Source: Cytobacillus oceanisediminis 2691 (GTDB taxonomy: Bacteria > Bacillota > Bacilli > Bacillales > Cytobacillaceae). From it: a stretch of 64,000 bases of DNA. The position numbers and the translations under genes are program-made. The notes under the pieces were generated by a model that saw only the letters and a list, made by a program, of their open reading frames with translations, had not been told where the DNA came from and searched no databases. Location: the NCBI RefSeq assembly GCF_000294775.2, contig NZ_CP015506.1, forward strand, positions 1,835,501-1,899,500, written 5' to 3'. Position 1 is the first letter of the stretch; every line of letters begins with the position of its first letter. Below, piece after piece: positions 29,472-39,244 of the stretch.

Positions 29472-30211
29472 AGCTAGAGGGAAAAGCCGCATTAGTAACG
29501 GGAGCTTCCCGCGGAATCGGAAGAGAAATTGCTTTGGGTCTTGCTAAGCAAGGTGCAGATATCGCGGTTAACTATTCCGGAAGTGAGGCAAGGGCGAACG
29601 AAGTCGTTGATGAAATAAAAGCATTAGGCAGAAATGCTTTTGCTATCCATTGCGATGTGTCAAATAGTGATTCCGTGGCAAGCATGGTTAAAGAAACAGT
29701 AGAAAAGTTTGGCAAGCTTGATATTTTGGTTAATAATGCTGGAATTACGAGGGACAACCTGCTTATGAGAATGAAGGAAGACGAATGGGATGATGTTATT
29801 AACATTAACCTGAAAGGTGTATTCCTTTGTACAAAAGCTGTTACAAGGCAGATGATGAAACAGCGCAGCGGCCGCATTATCAATATTTCATCCATCGTTG
29901 GTGTCAGCGGCAATCCTGGCCAGGCTAATTATGTCGCTGCCAAATCAGGTGTTATTGGCCTGACAAAGACCTCTGCAAAGGAACTTGCAACAAGAGGCAT
30001 AACGGTCAATGCTATTGCACCAGGCTTTATCACAACTGATATGACTGATAAGCTGAACGAGGATGTAAAAGAGCAGATGCTTAAGCAAATTCCTTTGGCG
30101 CGTTTTGGCGACCCTGCAGATATTGCGAATGTGGCAGTATTTCTTGCTTCAGAGGACAGCCGCTATATGACAGGACAAACCCTTCATGTTGATGGCGGTA
30201 TGGTCATGTAG
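29468..30211 (+). CDS. fabG: 3-oxoacyl-[ACP] reductase FabG
   Basis: FabG reduces 3-ketoacyl-ACP with NADPH in each round of fatty acid elongation. The 247-aa short-chain dehydrogenase has the cofactor motif GASRGIGRE (about 12-20), NNAG, and the catalytic Tyr155-x3-Lys159 in NYVAAKSG. The fabD stop and fabG start overlap (ATGA). The acpP ribosome-binding site lies 80 nt after it; a separate acpP promoter is possible. Confidence 0.97.
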   Translation: MKLEGKAALVTGASRGIGREIALGLAKQGADIAVNYSGSEARANEVVDEIKALGRNAFAIHCDVSNSDSVASMVKETVEKFGKLDILVNNAGITRDNLLMRMKEDEWDDVININLKGVFLCTKAVTRQMMKQRSGRIINISSIVGVSGNPGQANYVAAKSGVIGLTKTSAKELATRGITVNAIAPGFITTDMTDKLNEDVKEQMLKQIPLARFGDPADIANVAVFLASEDSRYMTGQTLHVDGGMVM

Positions 30212-30301
30212 TTTGTAACAGGCTTGTAATGCAAAATTTTTTATAAAACCTTTCAATAAAGGCTAAAAATAATCTATAATACTTGAGGGGAGGTGACAAG
30301 C

Positions 30302-30535
30302 ATGGCAGAAGTATTAGAACGTGTAACAAAGATCATCGTGGACCGTCTTGGTGTAGAAGAGTCTGAAGTGAAATTGGAAGCTTCTTTCAAAGATGATCTG
30401 GGTGCTGATTCCCTTGACGTAGTAGAATTAGTAATGGAATTAGAAGACGAGTTCGACATGGAAATTTCTGACGATGATGCTGAAAAAATCGCAACAGTCG
30501 GTGACGCTGTAAATTACATAAAAGCTAGCCAATAA
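30302..30535 (+). CDS. acpP: Acyl carrier protein
   Basis: ACP carries growing acyl chains on a 4'-phosphopantetheine arm. From ATG 30302 with GGGAGGTG upstream the protein is 77 aa, the standard Bacillus size. An in-frame GTG at 30293 is part of the ribosome-binding site. The prosthetic group attaches to Ser37 in [15 protein letters not shown]. It is highly acidic. It is followed closely by a strong terminator, so the lipid operon ends here, before rnc. Confidence 0.98.
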   Translation: MAEVLERVTKIIVDRLGVEESEVKLEASFKDDLGADSLDVVELVMELEDEFDMEISDDDAEKIATVGDAVNYIKASQ

Positions 30536-30552
30536 TCGTTAGTTGGACCACT

Positions 30553-30591
30553 CTGCAGTGAGGGTAAACCCCTCGCTGCAGCAATTTTTTA
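30553..30591 (+). terminator. Rho-independent terminator after acpP
   Basis: CTGCAGTGAGGG pairs with CCCTCGCTGCAG (one wobble) around a TAAAC loop and is followed by CAATTTTTT. It is a 12-bp stem starting 18 nt after the acpP stop. Confidence 0.9.
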
Positions 30592-30601
30592 TCAGCAGAT
30601 G

Positions 30602-30683
30602 TTTACTGTCCGGTGTTACCTGTGGCATAGAGGACAGCATGGATAAAGCTGTCGCACGGCAGCAGGTGGCTGTGGACAGTAAA
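30602..30683 (+). other. Long structured element between two terminators (candidate small RNA)
   Basis: TTTACTGTCC at 30602-30611 pairs with GGACAGTAAA at 30674-30683. Inside, ACCTG pairs with CAGGT, and an internal hairpin GACAGC / GCTGTC has a 9-nt loop. The element lies 10 nt after the acpP terminator and 10 nt before another terminator (30694-30724). This gives a compact, closed fold with its own terminator. It matches no RNA family that I recognise. The remaining 615-nt acpP-rnc gap holds this element, the second terminator and repeat copy 2. I see no obvious promoter for it, so it could also be a processed 3' end or a small inverted-repeat element. Confidence 0.4.
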
Positions 30684-30693
30684 TATGTTAGGC

Positions 30694-30724
30694 AAAAGCT
30701 CCGTTGAATAACGGGGCTTTCTTC
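30694..30724 (+). terminator. Second terminator downstream of acpP
   Basis: AAAGCTCCGTT pairs with AACGGGGCTTT (one wobble) around GAAT and is followed by CTTCT. The tail is short of T residues, so it may be weaker than the one at 30553. Confidence 0.65.
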
Positions 30725-30890
30725 TGTGAAGATGGCTGTATCCGAATGAAACTTAAAAGTGTTTTGTAAATAGAAATTTTTTTGCGTTTTTGATTTTTAT
30801 TACGTAAACTTAGAAAAGACCATTTAAGCTTTATATGAATTTCAGTTTACTTAATTTTTGCGGGTTTTGAGCAGTTATCTATATTTACAT

Positions 30891-31072
30891 TGAGCGATTG
30901 GAGCGGAAGATGCGAGATCTCCGAAAAGGCTACCGCATTTTCTTCGTGCGCAGTTGTTCGAGGAAGCTTTCCTTCGGGAGCAGCATACCAAGGGAGACCC
31001 GCAGACGCAGAGCGTCGAGGAGTCCAGGCAGCCCACACGGAAGCTTGAGTACATGCAGCGGCAATCAACAGG
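30891..31072. repeat. Dispersed GC-rich intergenic repeat, copy 2 (acpP-rnc)
   Basis: This 180-nt copy carries GCGATTGGAGCGGAAG at the left end, GCATTTTCTTCGTGCG, a TTCGAGGAAGCTT block, GGGAGACCCGCAGACGCAG, GTCGAGGAG, and AGCGGCAATCAACAGG at the right end. It is the most diverged copy but has the long architecture of copy 4. It lies about 80 nt before rnc. Confidence 0.75.
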
Positions 31073-31150
31073 CTTAGTTAAAACTAGAACATCATTTTGA
31101 GATGTCCCTAATAATAAAAAGAATATTAATATTAGCAAGGTGGATGCATT

Positions 31151-31891
31151 ATGCGCAGCAATAAGGATAAGGAAAGAAAATCATTTCGCGCAATCGAAAA
31201 ACAATTTAAAGAATTCCAGACGGAAATCGGAATCCAATTTGAAAATGAAAAATTATTAAAGCAAGCTTTTACCCATTCATCTTATGTGAATGAGCATCGG
31301 AGAAAGCCCTATGAAGACAATGAAAGACTGGAATTTTTGGGTGACGCTGTACTTGAACTGACTGTTTCGAAGTTCCTTTACCTAAAATATCCCATGATGA
31401 GCGAGGGGGAATTAACTAAGCTGAGGGCAGCGGTTGTTTGCGAACCATCCCTGGTCTCATTTGCCCATGCATTGTCCTTCGGCAGCCTGGTACTGCTTGG
31501 AAAAGGGGAGGAAATGACAGGAGGAAGAACCCGTCCGGCCCTGCTTGCAGACGTATTTGAAGCCTTTATAGGTGCACTATACCTGGATAAAGGATTAGAT
31601 ACGGTTGTCGGTTTTTTGGAGAAAGTTGTTTTTCCGAAGATTGATTCAGGTGCTTTTTCGCATGTGATGGATTTCAAGAGCCAGCTGCAGGAACTTGTGC
31701 AGCGGGATGGTGCAGGTACAATTGAATATAAAATCCTTCAGGAAAAAGGGCCTGCCCACAATCGAGAATTTGTTTCCACTGTTTCCCTAAATGGCAGGGA
31801 GCTTGGGACAGGCACCGGCCGATCAAAGAAAGAAGCGGAACAGCATGCAGCCCAAATGGCCCTTGAAGTATTGAAGAATCATATCAAGTGA
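31151..31891 (+). CDS. rnc: Ribonuclease III
   Basis: RNase III cleaves double-stranded RNA in rRNA precursors and in sense-antisense duplexes. The product is 246 aa. The catalytic signature [14 protein letters not shown] is at residues 57-70, with the second acidic pair in [19 protein letters not shown]-terminal double-stranded-RNA-binding domain (about 175-243) ends with [20 protein letters not shown] precedes the ATG. In B. subtilis rnc, smc and ftsY form an operon; spacing here (43 and 71 nt) fits that. Confidence 0.97.
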   Translation: MRSNKDKERKSFRAIEKQFKEFQTEIGIQFENEKLLKQAFTHSSYVNEHRRKPYEDNERLEFLGDAVLELTVSKFLYLKYPMMSEGELTKLRAAVVCEPSLVSFAHALSFGSLVLLGKGEEMTGGRTRPALLADVFEAFIGALYLDKGLDTVVGFLEKVVFPKIDSGAFSHVMDFKSQLQELVQRDGAGTIEYKILQEKGPAHNREFVSTVSLNGRELGTGTGRSKKEAEQHAAQMALEVLKNHIK

Positions 31892-31934
31892 CATCGAAGA
31901 ATAGAAACTTGGAGGAGACAGAGGGGGAGCAAGG

Positions 31935-34900
31935 TTGTTTTTAAAAAGGCTTGATGTTATTGGTTTTAAGTCATTTGCTGAGCGGATCACGGTTGATTTT
32001 GTTCCAGGCGTTACGGCAGTTGTAGGTCCAAATGGAAGCGGAAAAAGCAATATAACAGATGCCATACGCTGGGTATTGGGGGAACAATCAGCTAAGTCCC
32101 TTCGCGGCGCGAAAATGGAGGATGTCATTTTTGCTGGCAGTGATTCCCGGAGAGCGCAGAATTTTGCTGAGGTTACACTGACCCTTGATAACGGCGATCA
32201 GGGTCTGCCGATTGAATACAGTGAAGTCAGTGTTACAAGAAGGGTTTACCGATCTGGAGACAGTGAATACCTAATCAATAAGCAAACATGCAGATTAAAA
32301 GATATCGTAGATTTATTTATGGATTCAGGCCTTGGCAGGGAAGCTTTTTCAATAATAAGCCAGGGCAGGGTAGAGGAAATTCTAAACAGCAAAGCTGAAG
32401 AACGCCGGACGATATTCGAAGAAGCGGCTGGTGTGCTTAAATATAAGACAAGAAAGAAAAAAGCGGAAGGCAAACTTTCTGAAACCCAGGATAATTTAAA
32501 CAGGGTGAATGATATTCTTCATGAACTTGAAAGCCAGGTAGAGCCTTTGAAAATTCAGGCTTCGATTGCAAAAGATTATCTGCAGCAGAAGGAAGAGCTT
32601 GAGAAAATTGAAGTTGCCCTTACAGTCTATGAGATAGAAGACCTGCATTCAAAATGGGAGCAGCTTTCACGTCAGCTTGAACGGCATACAGAAGATGAAA
32701 TGAAGCTATCGGCAGTTATTCAGAACAAAGAAGCCAAAATGGAAGAGTTAAAGGATCATATTGCTGCAATCGATGAATCAGTAAATGATTTACAGGACGT
32801 ACTCCTTCATGCCAGTGAAGAGCTTGAAAAACTGGAAGGCAGAAAAGAAGTCCTAAAAGAGCGAAAGAAAAATGCCAGCCAGAATAAAGACCAGCTTCAT
32901 CGAAACATGGAGGAACTTTCTTCGAAGATAACTGAATTAAAAGAGCAAGAAGAAAAGCAGTCGGCTCTCAAAGGAAAAATAAAGGAAGAAGCAGTTAAAC
33001 TTCAGAAAGCATTAAAGGAAAAGCAGGAACAGCTCAAACTCTTCAGTGAAAATACGGAAGAGAAAATTGAATCGCTGAAAAGTGATTATATTGAAGTGCT
33101 GAATAGCCAGGCGGCTTCAAGAAACGAACTGCAGAATATTGATCAGCAGCTCAGCCAGCAGGGTCAGCGCAGTTCTAAGCTTGAGATGGATAACGAAAAG
33201 TATATTGCCGACCGCAAGAAAAATGAAGAGAAAAAGCAAAAGATACAATCAGAACTTGAAAGCCTGCAAAAAGAAATAGAGAGTCAGGTACATGTTTTTC
33301 GAACGGAAGACCGCAAGCTTGAATCATTAAAGAATAATTATCAAAAGCAGGAAAAAACATTGTATCAGGCTTATCAGTATTTGCAGCAGGCAAAATCCAG
33401 GCAGGAAATGCTTGAAGAAATGGAAGAAGACTTTTCGGGCTTTTTCCAAGGTGTAAAGGAAATATTGAAAGCAAGGGGCAGCAAGCTGCAGGGAATTGAA
33501 GGAGCCGTAGCGGAATTAATTCAGGTGCCAAAAGAGTACGAAACGGCGATTGAAACTGCTCTTGGCGGTGCCATGCAGCATATCATCGTACAAAATGAGC
33601 AGGATGGGAGAAGTGCCATCCAATTCCTGAAAAAGAATTCATACGGAAGAGCAACTTTCCTGCCGTTAAGCGTAGTGAAGGGGAAAAGGCTTAATACCGG
33701 GCAACTGCAATCGGTTCAAGGCCATCCCGCCTTTATTGGTGAAGCTGCTACGCTGATCCGGTTTGAAGGAAGGCATCAGTCTGCTATTGAAAACCTGCTT
33801 GGCAATGTTGTTATTGCACGTGACCTTAAAGGAGCCAATGAACTGGCGAAGCTTCTTCAATACCGTGTGAGACTCGTTACTATTGATGGAGATGTGGTTA
33901 ATCCCGGCGGGTCCATGACGGGAGGAGCCCTGAAACAGAAAAGCACTTCCATTCTTTCACGCAAAGGTGAACTTGAAGAGCTGAAATCACGAATTTTGGA
34001 CATGGAATCCAAAACAGCTAACCTCGAAAAACAAGTGAAACTGCAAAAAAGCGAAATTCAAAAACAGGAAACACGCATTGAACAGCTTAGAAAAACAGGT
34101 GAAGAGCTTCGTTTGATGGAACAGAGGGTAAAAGGAGAGCTTCTAGAAGTAGAGTTTGAGGAGAAAAGCATTAATGAGCGCTTATCTCTTTATGATATGG
34201 ACAAAGCACAGTTTTCGGAAGATAGAGAAAGACTGCTGACCAGAAAGAGTGAGCTTGCAGATCTATTGGAGCAGCAGCAAAAACAAATAGCTGATCTTGA
34301 TAATGAGATTAAAGCATTAACAGAAAGAAAAAACACCCAGCAGACTTCAAAGGAAACTCTTGTATCTGAAATAAATGAGCTGAAAATCAGCTTCGCTTCC
34401 AAAAGTGAACAGCTGAATCATGCTGAGGACAAACTAGCCGCACTAATTTCTGAGCTTGCTGCTAACAGGGATAAGCTGAAAACAGTAAAAGAGGATTTAG
34501 AACTGCTATCATCTGAAATGACGAATAGCTCTTCAGGTGAGCAGCATCTGGAAGAGGCAGCACAGCAAAAATTAAAGGAAAAGAATGAAACGCTTGAGTT
34601 GATTGCTTCAAGAAGGGATGAGCGCTTAAAGCTCCAAACATCTTTAGAGGACTTGGAACTTGAGGCAAAAGAATTAAAACGCCAGCATAAAGGGCTGGTA
34701 GAAGTTTTGAAAGATGAGGAAGTTAAGCAGAACCGGCTTGATGTTGAGCTGGAAAATAAGCTGAATCATTTAAGGGAAGAATATCTGCTTTCTTTTGAAG
34801 GAGCTAAAGAGGAATATCCGCTGGAGATTGAGATTGATGAAGCACGAAAAAAAGTAAAACTCATAAAGCTGGCAATCGAAGAGCTTGGGGCTGTGAACCT

Positions 34901-35501
34901 CGGGGCAATCGAAGAATATGACAGAGTATCTGAACGATATGAATTCCTGCTTGAACAAAAAACAGACCTTCAGGAAGCGAAAGATACGTTATTCCAGGTT
35001 ATCGATGAAATGGATGTTGAAATGAAAAGGCGATTTGAAGAAACCTTCGAAGGGATCCGTTTCCATTTTGAGTCGGTTTTCCAATCTTTATTCGGCGGCG
35101 GCAGAGCCGATTTACGCTTGACCCAGCCTGATGATTTATTGAATACAGGTGTGGAAATTGTCGCACAGCCTCCAGGCAAGAAACTGCAGAACCTCGGATT
35201 ATTATCTGGAGGAGAAAGGGCACTTACAGCAATTGCATTGCTGTTTTCCATTTTGAAAGTACGTCCTGTTCCATTCTGTATCCTTGATGAAGTAGAGGCA
35301 GCCTTGGATGAAGCAAACGTGCAAAGGTTCAGCCAATACTTAAAGAGATACAGCGACGTCACCCAGTTCATCGTTATTACCCACAGAAAAGGAACAATGG
35401 AAGAAGCGGATGTCCTTTACGGTGTAACCATGCAGGAATCCGGTGTTTCCAAACTGGTATCTGTACGTCTGGAAGAAACCAGGGAACTAATTACTCAATA
35501 G
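31935..35501 (+). CDS. smc: Chromosome condensation and segregation ATPase SMC
   Basis: SMC is the core of condensin; with ScpA and ScpB it organises and separates replicated chromosomes. The product is 1188 aa, against 1186 in B. subtilis. It starts with TTG at 31935, after GAGGGGGAGC. The N-terminal ATPase half has Walker A GPNGSGKSN (31-39). Long coiled coils flank a hinge domain (about 510-670, with ALGGAMQHIIV and GGSMTGG). The C-terminal half has the signature LSGGERALTA and the Walker B stretch CILDEVEAALDEAN. Confidence 0.98.
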   Translation: MFLKRLDVIGFKSFAERITVDFVPGVTAVVGPNGSGKSNITDAIRWVLGEQSAKSLRGAKMEDVIFAGSDSRRAQNFAEVTLTLDNGDQGLPIEYSEVSVTRRVYRSGDSEYLINKQTCRLKDIVDLFMDSGLGREAFSIISQGRVEEILNSKAEERRTIFEEAAGVLKYKTRKKKAEGKLSETQDNLNRVNDILHELESQVEPLKIQASIAKDYLQQKEELEKIEVALTVYEIEDLHSKWEQLSRQLERHTEDEMKLSAVIQNKEAKMEELKDHIAAIDESVNDLQDVLLHASEELEKLEGRKEVLKERKKNASQNKDQLHRNMEELSSKITELKEQEEKQSALKGKIKEEAVKLQKALKEKQEQLKLFSENTEEKIESLKSDYIEVLNSQAASRNELQNIDQQLSQQGQRSSKLEMDNEKYIADRKKNEEKKQKIQSELESLQKEIESQVHVFRTEDRKLESLKNNYQKQEKTLYQAYQYLQQAKSRQEMLEEMEEDFSGFFQGVKEILKARGSKLQGIEGAVAELIQVPKEYETAIETALGGAMQHIIVQNEQDGRSAIQFLKKNSYGRATFLPLSVVKGKRLNTGQLQSVQGHPAFIGEAATLIRFEGRHQSAIENLLGNVVIARDLKGANELAKLLQYRVRLVTIDGDVVNPGGSMTGGALKQKSTSILSRKGELEELKSRILDMESKTANLEKQVKLQKSEIQKQETRIEQLRKTGEELRLMEQRVKGELLEVEFEEKSINERLSLYDMDKAQFSEDRERLLTRKSELADLLEQQQKQIADLDNEIKALTERKNTQQTSKETLVSEINELKISFASKSEQLNHAEDKLAALISELAANRDKLKTVKEDLELLSSEMTNSSSGEQHLEEAAQQKLKEKNETLELIASRRDERLKLQTSLEDLELEAKELKRQHKGLVEVLKDEEVKQNRLDVELENKLNHLREEYLLSFEGAKEEYPLEIEIDEARKKVKLIKLAIEELGAVNLGAIEEYDRVSERYEFLLEQKTDLQEAKDTLFQVIDEMDVEMKRRFEETFEGIRFHFESVFQSLFGGGRADLRLTQPDDLLNTGVEIVAQPPGKKLQNLGLLSGGERALTAIALLFSILKVRPVPFCILDEVEAALDEANVQRFSQYLKRYSDVTQFIVITHRKGTMEEADVLYGVTMQESGVSKLVSVRLEETRELITQ

Positions 35502-35572
35502 CAGCTTTAATGCGGGACAGTTTACAACCTGTTCCGCACTAATACATATTGCTTTTATAAGGAAGTGAAAAC

Positions 35573-36577
35573 ATGAGTTTCTTTAAAAAACTAAAAGAAA
35601 AAATCACTAAGCAGACAGATAGTGTTACTGAAAAGTTTAAAGACGGATTAACCAAAACGCGCGATAATTTTTCAAATAAGGTAAATGACCTTGTATCCAG
35701 GTACCGTAAAGTGGATGAGGAATTTTTTGAGGAACTGGAAGAAATCTTAATTGGGGCGGATGTTGGATTCGATACTGTCATGGAATTGGTCGAAGAGCTG
35801 AGAAGGGAAGTAAAACGCAAGAATATTCAGGATCCTCGCGATGTGCAGGCTGTCATCTCAGAAAAGCTTGTAGAAATTTATGACAGTGCAGGCGAAACCT
35901 CCACAGAATTAAATATTCAATCTGAGGGACTAACTGTTATCCTATTTGTTGGTGTTAACGGAGTCGGTAAAACGACCACGATCGGAAAACTTGCCCATAA
36001 GTTCAAAAGTGAAGGAAAAAATGTCCTGCTTGCAGCAGGAGATACCTTCCGTGCAGGAGCGATTGAACAGCTTGAGGTGTGGGGAGAACGTGTCGGCGTT
36101 GATGTCATTAAGCAGGGAGCTGGCTCTGACCCTGCAGCTGTCATGTATGATGCCGTTCAATCTGCCAAGTCCCGCAAAGCTGATATTTTAATCTGTGACA
36201 CTGCGGGACGCCTGCAGAATAAAGTCAATCTGATGAAAGAATTAGAGAAAGTAAAGCGTGTAATAGAAAGGGAAGTACCGGGGGCCCCGCATGAAGTATT
36301 GCTAGTACTTGATGCTACAACTGGACAAAATGCCATGATTCAGGCTAAGACCTTCAAGGAAGCAACTGATGTTTCTGGTATTGTTCTTACAAAACTGGAT
36401 GGAACTGCAAAGGGCGGCATCGTTCTTGCAATCAGAAATGAACTTGAAATCCCGGTGAAATTTGTAGGTTTAGGTGAAAAAATGGATGACCTGCAGGAAT
36501 TCAATGCAGAACAGTATGTCTATGGACTCTTTGCCGACATAGTCGAAAGAGAAGCAGAAGAAGAAGAGGAAGAATAA
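35573..36577 (+). CDS. ftsY: Signal recognition particle receptor FtsY
   Basis: FtsY is the SRP receptor that brings Ffh-bound ribosomes to the SecYEG translocon. The product is 334 aa with a short basic N-terminal helix for membrane association and no long acidic A domain, as in Bacillus. The NG GTPase domain has [15 protein letters not shown] (about 126-140), DTAGRLQ and [10 protein letters not shown]. It ends with an acidic run of glutamates. A terminator follows at once. In B. subtilis the next genes are ylqB, ylxM and ffh; here a 12.5 kb cluster intervenes. Confidence 0.98.
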   Translation: MSFFKKLKEKITKQTDSVTEKFKDGLTKTRDNFSNKVNDLVSRYRKVDEEFFEELEEILIGADVGFDTVMELVEELRREVKRKNIQDPRDVQAVISEKLVEIYDSAGETSTELNIQSEGLTVILFVGVNGVGKTTTIGKLAHKFKSEGKNVLLAAGDTFRAGAIEQLEVWGERVGVDVIKQGAGSDPAAVMYDAVQSAKSRKADILICDTAGRLQNKVNLMKELEKVKRVIEREVPGAPHEVLLVLDATTGQNAMIQAKTFKEATDVSGIVLTKLDGTAKGGIVLAIRNELEIPVKFVGLGEKMDDLQEFNAEQYVYGLFADIVEREAEEEEEE

Positions 36578-36586
36578 AATTGTTAC

Positions 36587-36620
36587 ACAGCCGGAGAGCG
36601 AGTTCTCCGGCTGTTTTTTT
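36587..36620 (+). terminator. Rho-independent terminator after ftsY
   Basis: ACAGCCGGAGA pairs with TCTCCGGCTGT and is followed by TTTTTTT. It separates the rnc-smc-ftsY operon from the accessory cluster that follows. Confidence 0.92.
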
Positions 36621-36646
36621 ACGAAATTTAAAATATAAAAAATAGT

Positions 36647-36674
36647 TTGAAATTTATATTTTTTAGTGTAAAAT
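36647..36674 (+). promoter_or_regulatory. Candidate sigma-A promoter of the envelope cluster
   Basis: TTGAAA (36647-36652) and TAAAAT (36669-36674) are separated by 16 nt; TG lies directly upstream of the -10. This is the first promoter-like sequence after the ftsY terminator. A dyad covers its -10 (next entry). Confidence 0.5.
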
Positions 36675-36680
36675 TACACT
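36665..36680. promoter_or_regulatory. Perfect dyad AGTGTA-N4-TACACT over the -10 (candidate operator)
   Basis: AGTGTA (36665-36670) and TACACT (36675-36680) are perfect inverted half-sites with a 4-nt AAAT spacer. They overlap the -10 of the sigma-A candidate, a place where a bound repressor would block transcription. AGTGTA/TACACT half-sites are known to me from GntR-type YtrA repressors, but with a much longer spacer, so the regulator is unknown. No regulator gene lies in the cluster. Confidence 0.4.
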
Positions 36681-36737
36681 GTGTTAATAAATGTCTTTCA
36701 AGTTTGGTCTGACAAACAAATTAAATAAATATCCGCA

Positions 36738-36765
36738 GGAACTTTTTGTCAGCCGGCTGCGTCTA
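36738..36765 (+). promoter_or_regulatory. Candidate ECF-sigma promoter upstream of the envelope cluster
   Basis: GGAAC (36738-36742) followed by T5, then 17 nt between GGAAC and CGTCTA (36760-36765), resembles Bacillus ECF-sigma promoters (AAC-type -35, CGTC-type -10, spacer of about 16-17). It lies about 100 nt before the TTG start of the first gene. If used, the cluster would respond to envelope stress. This rests on pattern matching; no ECF sigma gene is in the window. Confidence 0.45.
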
Positions 36766-36868
36766 TACTAAGGAAGAAGTCATCAGGCTGGCAATAATTT
36801 ATATTTTTAAAGACTGCCTAAAAAAAACACAAGGCAGATACTTAAGATTTTTAATGGGGGAGATTGGG

Positions 36869-39244
36869 TTGCACGGAAAATTAAAAGTGATCATCATGGC
36901 TTTATTCTGTTTTGTGTTAATGTTTCATCCATTCCAAACAGCAGAAGCTGCCAGCACAGACATCAAAGTTTCTATAGATGAGGGCTTTGGCGGAAAAGTG
37001 AAAAGAGGAGAGGGGTTTCCTCTGCGGATTAAGATGGAAAATACAGGAGAGGCTTTTAGCGGGGATTTGCTGATAAGTTACCATCCATCCTACAATACGA
37101 GCGGTGCGGTTACTGTAAAAGTAGAGCTTCCTGCCGGAACAGCTAAGGAATACCTGGTTTCCATCCCTGGCATGACAGAGGACCACCCTTCCATGTATCA
37201 GAACATTCCTTTACTGACTCTTTATGAAGGTGATTGGAAAGACGGAAAAAAGGTTAGTTTTAAAGGCGAAAATACATTAAAGCCGAAATTTATAGATACG
37301 GCAACTGAAGTAATTGGTGTTCTCAGTGAAAACTATGACCGTGTAAAAGAATTGAGGACGCTTCCTTCAAAATCGATGATTGAACTTAATAAGGAAGATT
37401 TGCCGGATGAAGCGACAGGATTGGAAACACTCGATTATTTGCTGATTGATGAATTCAAGATATCCCAGCTTAGTGACAAACAGCAACAAGCTATAAGGAA
37501 CTGGGTATACAACGGTGGAGCATTGATTGCCGGAGGAGGACCTGATGCAAGCGGTGCCTATGGAGAACTATATTCTTTGCTGCCAATGAAATCTGAAAAC
37601 GAGGCCGCCGGTACAGTAAAATTCCTGCAGTCAGCAAAAAGCGAGGAGCCGGATTTTAAAGAACTCAACTTCTTTACTGGTCCCATTAAAGCGGGTGCAG
37701 AAGTTATCGCTGAAAGCGGGGATCTTCCAGCAGCAGTGAAAAAGGAGTATGGAAGCGGGACGATTCTGCAGACAGCTTTTTCACTGGGAGATGAGCCTTT
37801 ATCTTCATGGCAGGGATACAACACATGGTTTGCAGACTTTATTAATCAGGCAACAGGTGCCGGCATTGGATCCAGCCCATATTCTCAGGATTACCTGGAC
37901 CAGCTGTATTGGGAATTTGCAGAAGTGAATGAATTCTTTCCTGCATCCAATTTTTCAATCGGGCAGCTTATTGGCCTTTTTACCGGTTATATTATTCTGA
38001 TAGTGCCTGTTCTTTATTTTGTATTAAGAAAGCTTGATAAACGGGAGCATTCCTGGTGGATCATTCCTTCCATCGCCATATTAATGGGGACAGCTGTCTT
38101 TGGAATGGGAGCAAAAGATAGAATTTCTCAGCCGCAGCTGAACCAGATGGGGATCTATAACGTGAATAACAATCTGCTTACCGGATATCAGGCATCAACC
38201 CTGCTTTCAAATAAAAGCGGTGAATATACCCTCTCAATGCCCAAAGGTGAATTTAATGCAGTGGTTTATTCAAACAATTCCAATACATCAGATCCCCTTA
38301 GAGGCGGAATCATGGCTGAAAAGGTAAAAAACAATGAGATTATTTTCCCTGAGGTAGAATATTGGTCATCCAAAACAATTTACGGAAAGGCCCAGACCGA
38401 TATCAATGGGAAGTTTAAAGCGGACCTCACCCTTAAGGAAAAGAGATTAACTGGAACAATCAAAAACGAAAGTGAGTATGATTTTGAAGAATTATATATT
38501 TGGTCAGGCAATGAAGCAATCAAATTAGGGCCAATCAAGAAAGATGAGGCAATTAAAGTGGATAAAACCATAAAGCAGTCCCTGCTGAGCAGACCATATG
38601 GAGGAACTTTTAATGGGGCATATCCTGCCAATGGCCAAAATGATATAAATAGGTTAAGAAGAGAAAAGCTTGAATATGCCTCCACTACATTTCTGCTTGG
38701 GGATGTTGCTCAGCCAGTCCTTGCGGGGATTACAAAAGAATCAATTATTGATGTAGCCATGAGAGGGAAGAAGGAAAAACAGAATAACACAAATCTGATC
38801 CTTCAGCCATTTGAGGCCATAAATGAGTTCTCCGGATCCTTTACATTGAAGGATGGAATGATGGCAGCTGATTGGAATGTGATCCAGGGTCAGATTTATG
38901 AAAAAGGCATGGGCAGCACGAATGCAGAAATGATGCTTGAAGACGGAGAATATGAATATATTCTCAGCCTCCCGAAGCAGCTAAAAGAGAAAACATATAG
39001 ATTAGAAGAAATTTCGGTAAGGATCAATAGCCAAAACGTACAGTATTCGATAAAAAACCATAAAACGGGTGAGTGGCTGCCGATTGAACCAGATCAAAGG
39101 AGCATAAAGCTGACAAGTAAAGATGACTTAACCCAGTACGTTTCGAAAGAAGGCCGTTTTATTATGAAGCTGAATAAATCAGCTCAGGGTGATCCTTTCG
39201 TTCAATTGCCGGCTGTTACGATCAAAGGGGAGGTGGCAAAATGA
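36869..39244 (+). CDS. Secreted-type two-helix membrane protein, first gene of the MoxR-VWA-ABC cluster
   Basis: The function is not recognised. The chosen start is TTG 36869, six nt after GGGGGAG, giving about 791 aa. An ATG at 36854 has no ribosome-binding site. A signal peptide (about 1-27) ends at TAEAA. An outer domain (about 28-360) includes a glutamine-amidotransferase-like fold hint, LDYLLIDEF followed by NWVYNGGALIAGGG. Two membrane helices lie at about 362-386 and 396-414, and a second large outer domain runs to the end. The N-terminal part recalls the auxiliary proteins encoded beside ABC-2 transporters. It overlaps the next gene (ABC ATPase) by 4 nt, suggesting it works with the transporter. 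Confidence 0.8.
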   Translation: MHGKLKVIIMALFCFVLMFHPFQTAEAASTDIKVSIDEGFGGKVKRGEGFPLRIKMENTGEAFSGDLLISYHPSYNTSGAVTVKVELPAGTAKEYLVSIPGMTEDHPSMYQNIPLLTLYEGDWKDGKKVSFKGENTLKPKFIDTATEVIGVLSENYDRVKELRTLPSKSMIELNKEDLPDEATGLETLDYLLIDEFKISQLSDKQQQAIRNWVYNGGALIAGGGPDASGAYGELYSLLPMKSENEAAGTVKFLQSAKSEEPDFKELNFFTGPIKAGAEVIAESGDLPAAVKKEYGSGTILQTAFSLGDEPLSSWQGYNTWFADFINQATGAGIGSSPYSQDYLDQLYWEFAEVNEFFPASNFSIGQLIGLFTGYIILIVPVLYFVLRKLDKREHSWWIIPSIAILMGTAVFGMGAKDRISQPQLNQMGIYNVNNNLLTGYQASTLLSNKSGEYTLSMPKGEFNAVVYSNNSNTSDPLRGGIMAEKVKNNEIIFPEVEYWSSKTIYGKAQTDINGKFKADLTLKEKRLTGTIKNESEYDFEELYIWSGNEAIKLGPIKKDEAIKVDKTIKQSLLSRPYGGTFNGAYPANGQNDINRLRREKLEYASTTFLLGDVAQPVLAGITKESIIDVAMRGKKEKQNNTNLILQPFEAINEFSGSFTLKDGMMAADWNVIQGQIYEKGMGSTNAEMMLEDGEYEYILSLPKQLKEKTYRLEEISVRINSQNVQYSIKNHKTGEWLPIEPDQRSIKLTSKDDLTQYVSKEGRFIMKLNKSAQGDPFVQLPAVTIKGEVAK

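Noticed and set aside
30847-31138. Reverse-strand frames in the acpP-rnc gap
   Set aside because: They coincide with a dispersed repeat copy, lack a ribosome-binding site and are not conserved-looking proteins.
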